Counted from the stretch's first letter, positions 26,778 to 36,089 are shown. The stretch: 64,000 nucleotides of DNA from UBA9926 sp038131595 (GCA_038131595.1 JAYPPR010000007.1:1-64000); one strand, 5' to 3'. Translations and numbers: made by a program. The notes: a model not told the origin generated them from the sequence alone.

Positions 26778-28664
26778 TTAGTCTACGCTGGCCTGCGCGC
26801 TTAGTTCCCGATCACTATTCATTTCTATGGCGCCCCAGCAACGAACGCCAGTCGCGTCTTTTGCACACGTGTGATGACCACCAGCACTGATTTCCGATGG
26901 TTGATCCAAGAAAGGCACATCAAGCTGACCTTGATCATTGCTTCCCCAACAGTGAACGCCAGAGTCGTCTAGCGCACAGGTGTGCTCATAGCCAACACTG
27001 ATATCAACGGGCTGTACCATGGGTAGTGCCTGGGCTTGACCCCGACGATTATCGCCCCAACACACGATGCCTGTGTCGTCGATGACGCAATTGTGGTTCC
27101 CCAATCCGCTCGCAAGCAGCTGCGGATTTAAAAGCGGGGGTATATTGGTCTGCCCAAAGGTATTCCCTCCCCAACATCGGACGCCACCTTCAGCCAACAC
27201 GCAGGAGTGATATAACCCCGCCGTAATTTGTTGAGCGCCTGTCACACTAGGTGCATTCGATTGACCGTTGAAATTCCAGCCCCAACAAGTCACCTTTTGA
27301 CCGTCAATCACACAAGCGTGTCTACCGCCGGTCGCAATTTGTCTGGGTTTATCAAGCGGCGGCGACTCCAGCTGACCGGCGCTTCCATCACCCCAGCATG
27401 TCACGTCAGAAGAGGTCGTCGCACACGAGAATGCAAGGCCGGCACTCACAGACCTAGCATCCACCAGCGACGGTGAATCAGTCTCGCCAGCGTCGTTCTC
27501 ACCTCGACAAGTAACCCGCCCCCCGTCCAACACGCAAACGTGACTGCCGCCACTACTAATGCTCGAATCATACCCGCCGGCCTTACTTGAGTTATCCGCA
27601 ATCGTTGCATCCAGGGTTGCAGACTGATCGATAGACAATGATTCCCTTTGCCGACTGAAGTACTCATCGAGCGACACGTTATCGCGAGCACCATTTCCTC
27701 CATCTGAGCGAATGGCCAGCGACAAAACGCCCGCATCATCGACATAGCTGCGTGACCGTCCCCAACACCTAATGAGTGATTGATCGAACAAACAATTGTG
27801 ACCACTCCCTGACACCAAATCGCGAGGGTTGAGCACCTCCAGCGGCGCGATGGTCTGCCCATGATTATCATGTCCCCAACAAGTCACCGCTGACCCGTGA
27901 ATCGCGCAAGAATGGAGTCCGCCTACGCTAATTTCTGTCACGTCAAAGAGAGAGGGAGGATCTGCTTGCCCGAACTGATTTTGCCCCCAGCAAACGGCTT
28001 TACCATCCGATAGTGCGCACGCGTGAAATCCAAGCGCGACTGACTGAACCGATTCGAGCGCTTGGTAGACCTCACCTGTTACCCATGAATCGCCCCAACA
28101 CGACAACCGCTGACCGGAAATCGCGCAGCTTACGTCTACGCCCGCAGCAAGATCAGTGATCTCATCTAAAAGTGGAGCGGCGAGTTGGCCCATACCGCCT
28201 GCGCCCCAGCACTTGACGCCTGATCGATCCGCGGCACACGCATGGCGTCTTCCTACAGCTACGAGGTAAGGAGCATCGAGGGCGGGCACGCTCAAAATCC
28301 CACTTCCTGGTGAACCCCAACAAATGACCTCTCCATCCCCGATACCGCAGGACGCTGAACCCAGACCAAGGCTAACCTGATCCCAAGACGATACCTCTGG
28401 CGGAGCCGGCTTTGATCCTACCTCTCCTGCACAAGTGAGCCGCCCGCTTTCTAACAAACAGCTGGTATCAATCCCTAAAGCGAGTTTGGGTGACGATTCT
28501 CCTACAGCGGTTGGCGCTTCTTGGGCTGTGGGCACAACTTGGGCTATGGGCATTGCTACCGCTACTGAGACGTCCAGCAGTAACAAACACAAGACAACCC
28601 AGGCGCATTGTCTAATCCCTATGCTAGCGCTGATTCCTCTTTCCCTCATCTCACGCCTCGCCAT
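26778..28664 (-). CDS. exported RCC1-repeat protein, two seven-bladed propellers
   Basis: 628 aa with a signal peptide (CAWVVLCLLLLDVSVAVA). The mature part is made of about 14 repeats of 36-40 residues with the core GxxHxCAxxxxxVxCWGxNxxGQ. Repeats 1-7 (about residues 68-320) and 8-14 (about 370-615) are separated by a roughly 50-residue non-repeat linker, which suggests two seven-bladed beta-propellers in tandem. Each repeat has paired cysteines (C...CWG) that could form a disulfide in the periplasm. Function unknown; such proteins often mediate protein contacts outside the membrane. ATG 28649, after a GAGG, is an alternative start. Confidence 0.85.
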   Translation of the reverse strand: MARREMRERGISASIGIRQCAWVVLCLLLLDVSVAVAMPIAQVVPTAQEAPTAVGESSPKLALGIDTSCLLESGRLTCAGEVGSKPAPPEVSSWDQVSLGLGSASCGIGDGEVICWGSPGSGILSVPALDAPYLVAVGRRHACAADRSGVKCWGAGGMGQLAAPLLDEITDLAAGVDVSCAISGQRLSCWGDSWVTGEVYQALESVQSVALGFHACALSDGKAVCWGQNQFGQADPPSLFDVTEISVGGLHSCAIHGSAVTCWGHDNHGQTIAPLEVLNPRDLVSGSGHNCLFDQSLIRCWGRSRSYVDDAGVLSLAIRSDGGNGARDNVSLDEYFSRQRESLSIDQSATLDATIADNSSKAGGYDSSISSGGSHVCVLDGGRVTCRGENDAGETDSPSLVDARSVSAGLAFSCATTSSDVTCWGDGSAGQLESPPLDKPRQIATGGRHACVIDGQKVTCWGWNFNGQSNAPSVTGAQQITAGLYHSCVLAEGGVRCWGGNTFGQTNIPPLLNPQLLASGLGNHNCVIDDTGIVCWGDNRRGQAQALPMVQPVDISVGYEHTCALDDSGVHCWGSNDQGQLDVPFLDQPSEISAGGHHTCAKDATGVRCWGAIEMNSDRELSAQASVD

Positions 28665-29292
28665 CGATCACGAAGTTCAATTACCAAACCTTTCAGGAGC
28701 CTTGCTAACTATCCGAGCGTAGACCAATACCAAAGCCACTGTTTACCGCTTGCGCGGGCCTTGATTGAACTTTTCTCTTGCGGCGAGCTTAACTGCGCCT
28801 TACGTTAACCATCCCAACTCCAATTTCGAGTTGAAGGAATCCTCCACTGTGACTGGCCAGCGTTCATCATCGCTGGTAAAGACCAACGCGTCACCGCTAG
28901 CCCGTCTCAAGGATTGTAGCGCTAATCTGCCAATCCACACAGCAGAACCCCTCAGGACCTGTCTGGCTTATCACGCGATTCTGCAATCAATCAGGTCCTA
29001 CAGAACGAGCAAACCTCACCGTTTGAGGCCCTTTCATCAAGCGCTGATGCATGGCATCTGCCCATGGCAAATCGCGCCAAGGGGAACGCGAGCAAACAGC
29101 GTGGTCATGATGCTTATTGCTGGCACAGCATTGCTAGCACAGTACTTAAAGAGATCTTGGCTCAGAACGACTGAGCCCCCAACTGCACACCATTTCACAC
29201 CAAACGGATTGGACACATGGCGCAATGCTGGCTTGACTTACACGCATGTCTTTCTTACAACCATTGGCATCACTGCCATAAAGGCCGTTCAC
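28665..29292. other. 628-bp divergent intergenic region
   Basis: Lies between the RCC1 gene and the PhyH-like gene. It contains two inverted repeats: CAACTC/GAGTTG at 28815-28833 and AGGACCTG/CAGGTCCT at 28954-28999. A plus-strand frame in register with the PhyH-like gene is open from 28765, but its translation is poor in Asp and Glu and shows no domain. I judge it non-coding. No RNA gene is recognised. Confidence 0.45.
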
Positions 29293-30276
29293 ATGACGAT
29301 CCAATTCAAACCCCAATCCAATGTTGCTGGGGATTCACGCAAGGCGCGTCAAGGATTTGGCCAGCGATCTGCGAGCCACCCCCCCACATTTTGCCTGCCA
29401 GACGACCTAACAGAAGCTTCACAGTACTTCGCGACCCACGGGTTTGCCGTTTTGCGCCAAGCACTAACAAGTGCCGAAATATCACAGCTCAATACATTCT
29501 TTGATCAATCACAATCGGCACATCCGGAGCAGTGGGGGCTTGGCAGCAAACGGAAGCCCCATCACAGAAACCAAGGTTTGATATTGTCGCAGCCCCTCTT
29601 AGATCATCCAGAGCTTGACGCGTGGCTTCAGCATCCAGGCGCCTATCCCTTAATCGAGGCAGCGCTTGGCGGCAGTGATGCCGTTCGCTGGAGCGAGTTT
29701 AACTTCCGCGAAGCACCCGCGGGTGCTGGGCCAGGCCAAATGAATTTTCATCACGACGCAGTCATGGCCGATCGGTTCACCCGAACACCCTATGGGCCTT
29801 GTGACTGGGTGTGCTCCATTCACTATTTAACCGATGTCGATACCGAATCACCCGCTTTTTGTGTGGTTCCAGGCACTCATCGTTTTGAGTCCCTCCAAGA
29901 TGCCTACGAGACGTTAGGGGATGCCTACGTTGAAGTGCCTATCTATGGCGAAGCAGGAACCGCGATCATCTATGACACGGCGATTTATCACACCAGGCTA
30001 GATGGTACCGGAACGAAGGGGCGGCGCACGTGGCATCAATACTACGCAAGAGGCGGATTCGTAAGGAGCGCGCTGCCACAGACCAATCGCTACGTAAGAC
30101 CGCCCAGCCCGCCCCTAACCGACTGGAATCTGATACCCAAACGTCTTGCTGAACACGCTGACCCCTCCATGCGGCTGTTCTTTTCGCACTGGAATACCGC
30201 GCAATGCGAGTGGGTTGCGCGGGGTTACGATCCTCTTTTCAGGGCAGAAATGCCTCGGGGCGAAGTGACGCAGTAG
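29293..30276 (+). CDS. phytanoyl-CoA dioxygenase (PhyH) family protein
   Basis: About 327 aa, Fe(II)/2-oxoglutarate-dependent oxygenase. The iron site is HHDAVM (His-x-Asp) at mid-protein and His in IYHTRLDG later; the 2-oxoglutarate Arg is likely in KGRRTWHQYY. SPAFCVVPGTHRFES is typical of the family. These enzymes hydroxylate varied substrates, from phytanoyl-CoA to small natural products, so the substrate is unknown. ATG 29293 gives an ordinary family length; the frame is open 176 codons further upstream without convincing content. Confidence 0.82.
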   Translation: MTIQFKPQSNVAGDSRKARQGFGQRSASHPPTFCLPDDLTEASQYFATHGFAVLRQALTSAEISQLNTFFDQSQSAHPEQWGLGSKRKPHHRNQGLILSQPLLDHPELDAWLQHPGAYPLIEAALGGSDAVRWSEFNFREAPAGAGPGQMNFHHDAVMADRFTRTPYGPCDWVCSIHYLTDVDTESPAFCVVPGTHRFESLQDAYETLGDAYVEVPIYGEAGTAIIYDTAIYHTRLDGTGTKGRRTWHQYYARGGFVRSALPQTNRYVRPPSPPLTDWNLIPKRLAEHADPSMRLFFSHWNTAQCEWVARGYDPLFRAEMPRGEVTQ

Positions 30277-30338
30277 CGGACCGCTGTTTCTTATCAGACC
30301 GAGAGCAAAAAGCACCGTTTTGGATCACGGCCTTGCCT

Positions 30339-30356
30339 CCTGCGTTCGGCAGGTTT
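30339..30356 (+). terminator. hairpin after PhyH gene
   Basis: CCTGC-GTTCG-GCAGG is a perfect 5-bp stem followed by TTT, between the PhyH stop and the next plus-strand gene. The U-tract is short. Confidence 0.4.
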
Positions 30357-30410
30357 ATAACGTTGCCAGGGGAATAAGCTAAGACGCAAACCGAATAACG
30401 GGAGTGGGTT

Positions 30411-31763
30411 ATGGAGCATGAATTAGGCCGCCGAACATTTCTCAAAGGCGCTGGCGCCTTCGCCGCTGCTGGGGCAAGTGCCGGGGTGATCAACCTCGCG
30501 GGCCAGCAAAACGCCCTAGCTGATCATCACGCCAGCGCTATCGGCGGTGGTACTTACGATTTCGATGCTATCTACGATCGCGTGGGAACCAACTCCGTAA
30601 AGTGGGATCGACAAATTGCCAAATACGGCAGCGATGACTTCAAAATCGGCATGGGAATTGCCGACATGGATTTCAAGGCACCCGCTTGTATTGGAGAAGC
30701 ACTGGAGGCACGAACCAAGCACGAAAATTGGGGATACCTCGACTCTACCGAGAGCCTAAAAGAGGCCATCTGCAACTGGAACAAAGAACGCTACGGTATC
30801 GATGTCGCCCAAGAAACAGTGACCATTGCATCCGGTGTGCACCCCGGCCTCATTGCCGCGCTGCTCGCCATTTCGCCACCCGCGTCCAAAGTCATCATGA
30901 ACACCCCAACCTATAACGGGTTTTGGACCGATCTTAAGTGGTCCCGCACGGTCGCAAACGAAAACAAACTCATAAAAGACAAGAATGGGGTCTACCACAT
31001 TGATTGGGATGACTTCGAAGCTAGGCTCACCCCAGACACCCACGCCTTTTTGTTATGCAACCCTCAAAACCCCACTGGCAATTGCTGGAGCGAGGATGAC
31101 CTTCTGAGAATGGGTGAACTTTGCTTAAAGCATGGCGTCACCGTGCTCGCTGATGAAATTCATTGCGACTTCGTTAACAAAGGTCAAACGTATACGCCGT
31201 TTGCAAGTCTTCCTGACAAGGCGATTGTGGACAACTCCGTCACGTTTAAGGCGGTCAGCAAAACCTTCAGTCTTGCAGGGATGAAAAACGCTTACTTTTA
31301 TTCGACGAACCCCGTGCTGCTTGAGCGGGTTCGTTATTATCATCGGGCAGACCTCAACACCCTCGGCATAGTCGCCAATGAGGCTGCGTATAGAGAGGGG
31401 GCGCCGTGGCTCGATGCACTGCTGCCCTATATTGACGCGAATCACGATTTTGCTGAGCAATACCTGAAGTCACAGTGCCCAGATATTCGCTACAAAAAGG
31501 CCCAAGGGACCTATCTCGCTTGGCTCGAAATGAGCGACCTAGTAACGGGCGTCGACGCCGAGGCAAAAGCGGAGCAAGCGGGCCTAAAAAGTCCCGAGCA
31601 CTATATGGAACAGTGGTTAGTCGAGCGAGCCCACGTGCAGCTCAATCCAGGTTCAAGCTACGGTGCAGGCGGAGAGGGCCACATGCGAATGAATATTGCA
31701 ACGCCCCGTGCTGTTATCAAGCAAGCGATCGATAACTTAGCAAGCGCGATTAAGACCGCATAA
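30411..31763 (+). CDS. Tat-exported MalY/PatB-type PLP enzyme
   Basis: 450 aa. The N-terminus has a twin-arginine signal, GRRTFLKGAGAFAAAGA, running to about residue 38. After it comes a full fold-type-I aminotransferase: NPQNPTGN for substrate carboxylate and PLP, LADEIHCDF with the cofactor Asp, and the Schiff-base Lys in KAVSKTFSLAG. ADMDF near the start and ADEIHCD are typical of the MalY/PatB cystathionine beta-lyase group. An exported PLP enzyme is uncommon. PLP would be inserted in the cytoplasm before Tat transport. GGGAG six bases before ATG sets the start. The product could be a C-S lyase or an aminotransferase acting in the periplasm. Confidence 0.86.
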   Translation: MEHELGRRTFLKGAGAFAAAGASAGVINLAGQQNALADHHASAIGGGTYDFDAIYDRVGTNSVKWDRQIAKYGSDDFKIGMGIADMDFKAPACIGEALEARTKHENWGYLDSTESLKEAICNWNKERYGIDVAQETVTIASGVHPGLIAALLAISPPASKVIMNTPTYNGFWTDLKWSRTVANENKLIKDKNGVYHIDWDDFEARLTPDTHAFLLCNPQNPTGNCWSEDDLLRMGELCLKHGVTVLADEIHCDFVNKGQTYTPFASLPDKAIVDNSVTFKAVSKTFSLAGMKNAYFYSTNPVLLERVRYYHRADLNTLGIVANEAAYREGAPWLDALLPYIDANHDFAEQYLKSQCPDIRYKKAQGTYLAWLEMSDLVTGVDAEAKAEQAGLKSPEHYMEQWLVERAHVQLNPGSSYGAGGEGHMRMNIATPRAVIKQAIDNLASAIKTA

Positions 31764-31778
31764 AGCGGCCTGCCATTA

Positions 31779-31805
31779 AAGCGCCCTGTCATTAAGGCGG
31801 GGCTT
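31779..31805. terminator. bidirectional hairpin between convergent genes
   Basis: AAGC-CCC pairs with GGG-GCTT around one bulged base, between the aminotransferase stop and the methyltransferase stop; its right arm runs into the last methyltransferase codons. A 17-bp imperfect direct repeat (CCTGCCATTAAAGCGCC / CCTGTCATTAAGGCGGG) lies over it. Confidence 0.4.
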
Positions 31806-32559
31806 TCCGGAGCCACCAGGCCTGCTCGGCGGGAAACCGTTTGGCCCACTCAGCATCGCTTCCGAATTCCTCACCGCGTGCTGAAGCAGGAGCTTTGACC
31901 TCAAGAAACCGCTCAACGATCAGGCCGTTTGCTGCGAACAACTCCAGCCAATCTGATATCGGCAAATTGAACTCAACGCCACCAGGGTCGACAGCAGCCT
32001 CTGTAAAGTCCAGCCGATGCAATCCGAAATAGCTTCGTCTCAACACGTGGGTGACGGCTTCATCGTTAGCATCGAGACAAATCATCGCCCAAGGGGAGTG
32101 GCCCCAAAACCGAAGCCGCCCGCCTGGCTTTAGAACTCTGGCCGCTTCCGGCACCCAACGATAAGGATCGCACCAAATCGCCGCCCCGTATTCGCTCACT
32201 GCATAGTCCACAGATTCATTGTTAAAGGGTAATTGCTCGGCGTTTCCGTGGATCAGATGGATACCCGACGCATTCGTTTCTTTGAATATCTCCGCAGAAC
32301 GAAGTTGCTCATCGGACACATCAAGCGAGAAGACTTCTGCACCGCGCTTTTCCATCCATCGCGAAACATATCCAGTGCCACAACCAAGTTCCACTGCAAG
32401 GCAGCCAGATAGGTCGTCATCAAGTAATGCGATATCTGCCTGTGGGATACTCCAGATACCCCAATAAGGCTCCTCGCTTGCCCAGGCTTGCCGACCCCGC
32501 TCGACCCACTCGCTAGCGTAGGCGTTCCAAAACCTCCGATTAATATCAGAGTGATTCAC
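31792..32559 (-). CDS. class I SAM-dependent methyltransferase
   Basis: 255 aa. The SAM motif I is VELGCGTGYVSRW, motif II acid is in VFSLDVSDEQL, and LIHGNAEQLPF is the adenine-binding region typical of Methyltransf_11-type enzymes. YAVSEYGAAIW then leads into ARVLKPGGRLRFWGHSPW. The substrate is not evident. Its start overlaps the YceI-like gene stop by 14 bp, so the two are co-transcribed. Confidence 0.85.
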   Translation of the reverse strand: MNHSDINRRFWNAYASEWVERGRQAWASEEPYWGIWSIPQADIALLDDDLSGCLAVELGCGTGYVSRWMEKRGAEVFSLDVSDEQLRSAEIFKETNASGIHLIHGNAEQLPFNNESVDYAVSEYGAAIWCDPYRWVPEAARVLKPGGRLRFWGHSPWAMICLDANDEAVTHVLRRSYFGLHRLDFTEAAVDPGGVEFNLPISDWLELFAANGLIVERFLEVKAPASARGEEFGSDAEWAKRFPAEQAWWLRKAPP

Positions 32560-33241
32560 GAACGAAGACTAACTTCACATCGACCGGGACTTCGGTAGAA
32601 ATCGACTTTAGCCCAGCGATCTCTCTCAACTTCTCGATACCAGGCGCATAGCCAAAGTCAGCCACGTCGATGACCAATTGGCCTGCAACCTTCGCTGCAG
32701 CGTTCCCTTCTCTAACAACGGTCAGTGGTACATCCAGCATGACCGTATTGCCATTGGCCTCTAGCGTGAGGGTTTGGTCAATGGTGAACGCAGTTTCGTT
32801 CGCGCTCAGAGCAGGCTGGACATCGGCGCTGAGCTTCGCGACTGGCTCATCGCTGAAAAGCCAGGTCTGCATTCTCTCGTTTCGAATGGGGATGTTGGTC
32901 TCAATGGCGCGAAGGTCAAGCGCTAATTCCACCTTTCCAGCGGCGCTCACTTCCCCTTTGATAGCAGCGAGGCTATGCGTCTCTGAGACAAGTCCATTCT
33001 TGGTTGACGTGAGGCTAATTCGAGATTCATCACTGAGTGTCCAGGCCTGCCCACCATGATGATCAGCCAACGCACTACCCATCATGCCCAGGAGAACGGC
33101 GCATACTGCGCCCATCCACGCTTGCCTAAGCCGCCGTCGAGTACCAGACGCCCTGCTGGCCATCTCATGTGCTTGCCGTGCCGTTAGCGCGTCAGCGGCT
33201 GATGCTAATGGCTCGATGAACTTAACGTTGTTGTATCGCAT
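32546..33241 (-). CDS. YceI-like periplasmic protein
   Basis: 231 aa. GAGGGA five bases before ATG 33241 supports this start, although it leaves a long 30-residue n-region before the signal segment RRRLRQAWMGAVCAVLLG. Cleavage is likely near ALADHH. The mature part alternates beta-strands with WTLSDESRISLTSTK, and IETNIPIRNERMQTWLF matches the YceI lipocalin-like barrel, which binds isoprenoid or amide lipids. ATG at 33163 would give a more usual signal peptide. Function otherwise unknown. Confidence 0.78.
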   Translation of the reverse strand: MRYNNVKFIEPLASAADALTARQAHEMASRASGTRRRLRQAWMGAVCAVLLGMMGSALADHHGGQAWTLSDESRISLTSTKNGLVSETHSLAAIKGEVSAAGKVELALDLRAIETNIPIRNERMQTWLFSDEPVAKLSADVQPALSANETAFTIDQTLTLEANGNTVMLDVPLTVVREGNAAAKVAGQLVIDVADFGYAPGIEKLREIAGLKSISTEVPVDVKLVFVRESL

Positions 33242-33304
33242 ACTTTCCCTCAGTTATTTCTTTATGTTACGAATCAGACACCCAATTAGCACATCTGCTC
33301 ATCG

Positions 33305-34453
33305 TTATGACCTGCGCCCCACTTGAACCAACAAGAAATCCTCATAGCCGCTGCGCACCTTATAGATGCCTTGAAGGCGCCGATCGAGATTAGCATCTCC
33401 CGTATCAACCTCCAGCCATTGATTGGCCAACGCCGCCAGTTTGGTTCTTGTCGCCAGGATATCGATATCGTCGCGTCCAACTTTAGCGATCACCTCTGAC
33501 GAGATTTGCTGGTTACCGCGACCGAACAAAAACCCATGCCCACCGGTGACGCCAACGACAAGCTTGCTCGGGCCATCGGCAATCGCCTTGAGCAGCTGAG
33601 AAGAACTGACATCCTGTGCAATGCACTGCCCACCCCTCACTACATCGACGCCCAAAAGACTGTTCTCCAAACCAAGATGACGCATCACTGCACCGACGGT
33701 TGTGCCCGACCCCATAACATAAGTTGTTGCATCGTCCATCGACTCGGCATAGCCCGCAGCAATTTCTTCTTGAGCAAGCGGCTCGGATTCGATCCCGCCC
33801 ACCTTGGTTGCCTGCACATATTCATGGGCCGCTGGAACAACCAGCTCACCATAGTATTTTGAGGACAACCTTCCCTCTCGATAGGCTGACTCATCGATAT
33901 CCCTGACTTCGGCTGACTCTCCGCCGACGCGTTCCCCAAGGATCATTGCTGCGATCAATTCAGCGGCCGCGATGGGAGTAACAACAAAAACACCGGAATA
34001 CATTTTCACGCCACAAGGGAGGCCCAGAACAACCTGAGACTGCTCGGCCGCGTCCAGCACGTCCCTCGCTGTGCCATCGCCGCCAGCGAATACCAACAAA
34101 TCAACGCCACGGCTACTGATCGCGCGAACGGCCGATCGGGTGTCATCCGCCGTGGTCGCATGGCCGGTTGTCGGATGAAAGCACACGTCGTACGCGCACC
34201 CACTCGCCGCAAGCCACGTTTCGCCCATTGCCCCAGCGGCCGTTAGAAACCGAACGTTTCGATCGCGAATACGCTCGCGGAGCCCTGCCAGCATTGCCGT
34301 TACGCGCTCGCCTGATTTCGGCTTGGCGCCCTTTTGCAAGGCCATTTCCTGAATCCGCGGGTCATCTGACCCCTTAAGCCCGACCGAGCCCCCCAGACCC
34401 GCAATAGGATTGACAACAAGGCCAATCGAGAATTCCGACCAAGGACTGGGCAT
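33305..34453 (-). CDS. ATP-NAD kinase / AcoX-like protein
   Basis: 382 aa. The N-terminal NPIAGLGG and the GGDGTARD motif are the nucleotide-binding signatures of the NAD-kinase/diacylglycerol-kinase fold; the longer family found here (COG3199-like, AcoX) is not the housekeeping NAD kinase. TGGHGFLFGRGNQQ lies near the C-terminus. It is the last gene of a five-gene operon with the thioesterase start one base in contact. A related but distinct protein is coded at 48.2-49.2 kb. The substrate that it phosphorylates is unknown. Confidence 0.82.
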   Translation of the reverse strand: MPSPWSEFSIGLVVNPIAGLGGSVGLKGSDDPRIQEMALQKGAKPKSGERVTAMLAGLRERIRDRNVRFLTAAGAMGETWLAASGCAYDVCFHPTTGHATTADDTRSAVRAISSRGVDLLVFAGGDGTARDVLDAAEQSQVVLGLPCGVKMYSGVFVVTPIAAAELIAAMILGERVGGESAEVRDIDESAYREGRLSSKYYGELVVPAAHEYVQATKVGGIESEPLAQEEIAAGYAESMDDATTYVMGSGTTVGAVMRHLGLENSLLGVDVVRGGQCIAQDVSSSQLLKAIADGPSKLVVGVTGGHGFLFGRGNQQISSEVIAKVGRDDIDILATRTKLAALANQWLEVDTGDANLDRRLQGIYKVRSGYEDFLLVQVGRRS

Positions 34454-34869
34454 TAGTCTCTTGGCTTTAGTCGCTTGACAACGCTGCTATAGGAGAAGCA
34501 GGGCGACTCGTTGACCAGGCAAACCCCCGATACGAAGGCAAGAGAACCGGTTTTACGGTGCACCTGAGGCTCTGTGATCACCACGTCCCCTATATTAGCG
34601 CCGCTAAGAAACTCGCTTGAGAAACTGACCGTCACGCAAGACTCAGTCTCATAGTGATCGGTTGCCGCCATACACAACGCAAAATCGGCAAAGGTCATCA
34701 AAACGCCTCCGTGGACACTATCCATCGCATTACAGTGCTTAGGCTCAACCTTAAACGCGTATTGACCTCGCCAATCGGGTGCGGTGCGCGGCAAATAATA
34801 AAACGGCCCCATATGATCTTCGGCAGGATCAAAGCCGACTTGAGGCACGAAAGGACCGGGGAAATTCAT
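34453..34869 (-). CDS. PaaI-type acyl-CoA thioesterase, hotdog fold
   Basis: 138 aa, single hotdog domain. NAMDSVHGGVLMTFADFAL is the signature helix with the HGG turn of PaaI/YbgC-like thioesterases, followed by strands VSFSSEFLSG and GSLAFVSGVCL. It hydrolyses acyl-CoA, substrate unspecified. It overlaps epmC by 4 bp at its start and touches the AcoX-like gene at its stop. Confidence 0.85.
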   Translation of the reverse strand: MNFPGPFVPQVGFDPAEDHMGPFYYLPRTAPDWRGQYAFKVEPKHCNAMDSVHGGVLMTFADFALCMAATDHYETESCVTVSFSSEFLSGANIGDVVITEPQVHRKTGSLAFVSGVCLVNESPCFSYSSVVKRLKPRD

Positions 34870-35384
34870 CGCGGTAACTCCAGGTAGTGGTCGGTGGATA
34901 GGAAATCCTGATGCCCTGTTAGTTTAGCGAGCGCTTTCGCAAAACGCAGTCCATCGGGTGGCATCTTGGTCGTGAATAAGCGGGCCTCAGCGCGGATCAT
35001 TTCCCGGAAACGCTCCCCTATTCCGATCGATAAATTGTCGGCCGAGACGCGAAAAGCGCAGCCAACCGCCCGCGAAAACACCCACTCTAGCGCCTGGGGT
35101 CTTGCTTCGACGCTTTCAAAAGCGTGTTGAGCCTTGGCACCTCGATCAGCTTCGTACCAGTACCCATAGTCCTGTAGGGCTCGCCTACGCGCTCCTGCCA
35201 AACACCAATGGGCCACTTCGTGAAGCGCGCTCGATGGATAGTCACTCCGAAACCTAATCTCAGCTGCGCGACTATCCGTCGCTGGGAGATACAGCGGCTC
35301 ATCAAATCCGCCGATGAGACGGACGGGGTGCTGGGCCCCTAAAGATTGTGCGAACGCCTTTTCAATCGTCGCTAACGGATTCAT
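34866..35384 (-). CDS. epmC: elongation factor P hydroxylase
   Basis: 172 aa. ALHEVAHWCLAG is the metal-binding HExxH-like segment, followed by DYGYWYEADRG and RPQALEWVFSRAVG, which are characteristic of YfcM/EpmC. The enzyme hydroxylates the beta-lysyl-lysine of EF-P after EpmA and EpmB have made it. epmA and epmB are not in the window. Overlaps its neighbours on both sides by 4 bp, so it is tightly translationally linked to the thioesterase and cyclotransferase-like genes. Confidence 0.88.
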   Translation of the reverse strand: MNPLATIEKAFAQSLGAQHPVRLIGGFDEPLYLPATDSRAAEIRFRSDYPSSALHEVAHWCLAGARRRALQDYGYWYEADRGAKAQHAFESVEARPQALEWVFSRAVGCAFRVSADNLSIGIGERFREMIRAEARLFTTKMPPDGLRFAKALAKLTGHQDFLSTDHYLELPR

Positions 35385-35854
35385 TCGATTGATAATCCGT
35401 CTTCAACGCAGGGCTGGTGCGACAGCTTCGTCCAATAGGATTCGCTGAGGAACGGACGCCCCGCCAGTAGCCTCGCCAAGTAGCCTCTGGTTGGCAGGAG
35501 CCCCTCGCGGACAAAAGCGGGCTGAGCGATGTACGTCCATGCGCTCAATGATTCCCCCTCGCTTTCTACGTCAACAATCACTCGGCGGTAGCGGGTGGGA
35601 ACGCCCTCGTAGGGATCCATTTGAGCAATCGCCCCTGAGCCACTCAATTCAAAGACCACCCCTTCAACCACGTCGCCGCCACGCTTCACGATGTTGGCAT
35701 GGGCAGCACCCTCGACGCGGGTGTTCAATTTATTGAAGGCCAGGCAATACCCGTCAAGGCGACCTGGCTGATGGGAGACTGTTTGAAGGCCTCTAGCATC
35801 AACCTGTTCAAGGTCCATGTTGCTGCCGTACGCAAAATAAAACAGAGGCTCCAA
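35381..35854 (-). CDS. gamma-glutamylcyclotransferase-like protein
   Basis: 157 aa. FAYGSNMD at the N-terminus is the substrate-binding loop of the gamma-glutamylcyclotransferase/AIG2 fold, and the Glu of MDPYEGVP is in the position of the catalytic acid. Substrate may be a gamma-glutamylamine or glutathione-related dipeptide. Stop overlaps epmC start by 4 bp; its start lies one base from the tusA stop. Confidence 0.83.
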   Translation of the reverse strand: MEPLFYFAYGSNMDLEQVDARGLQTVSHQPGRLDGYCLAFNKLNTRVEGAAHANIVKRGGDVVEGVVFELSGSGAIAQMDPYEGVPTRYRRVIVDVESEGESLSAWTYIAQPAFVREGLLPTRGYLARLLAGRPFLSESYWTKLSHQPCVEDGLSIE

Positions 35855-35855
35855 T

Positions 35856-36089
35856 TCAGCCCTTCTTAATCCAGTATTGATACGGAAGTGATTCCGTTTC
35901 CATCACGACCATCTCGTGATTCATGAACGTGCAGAATTTGGGAAAATCCCATGTGGTCGAGGGATCGGTCGCGGTCACTTTCAATATCGCGCCAGAGGCC
36001 AATTGCCGAACGCGATTGCGTACCATCATCAGTGGCTCTGGACAGCGTAATCCAGTCGTATCCAACTCGTCGTCAAATTCTATAGACAC
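35856..36089 (-). CDS. tusA: sulfur carrier TusA
   Basis: 77 aa. DTTGLRCPEPLMMVRNRV carries the single Cys in the CPxP motif that takes persulfide sulfur from IscS and passes it to the TusBCD/TusE relay for 2-thiouridine in tRNA. It heads the operon tusA, cyclotransferase-like, epmC, thioesterase, AcoX-like. ttcA, another tRNA thiolation gene, lies 0.5 kb upstream. Confidence 0.92.
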   Translation of the reverse strand: MSIEFDDELDTTGLRCPEPLMMVRNRVRQLASGAILKVTATDPSTTWDFPKFCTFMNHEMVVMETESLPYQYWIKKG

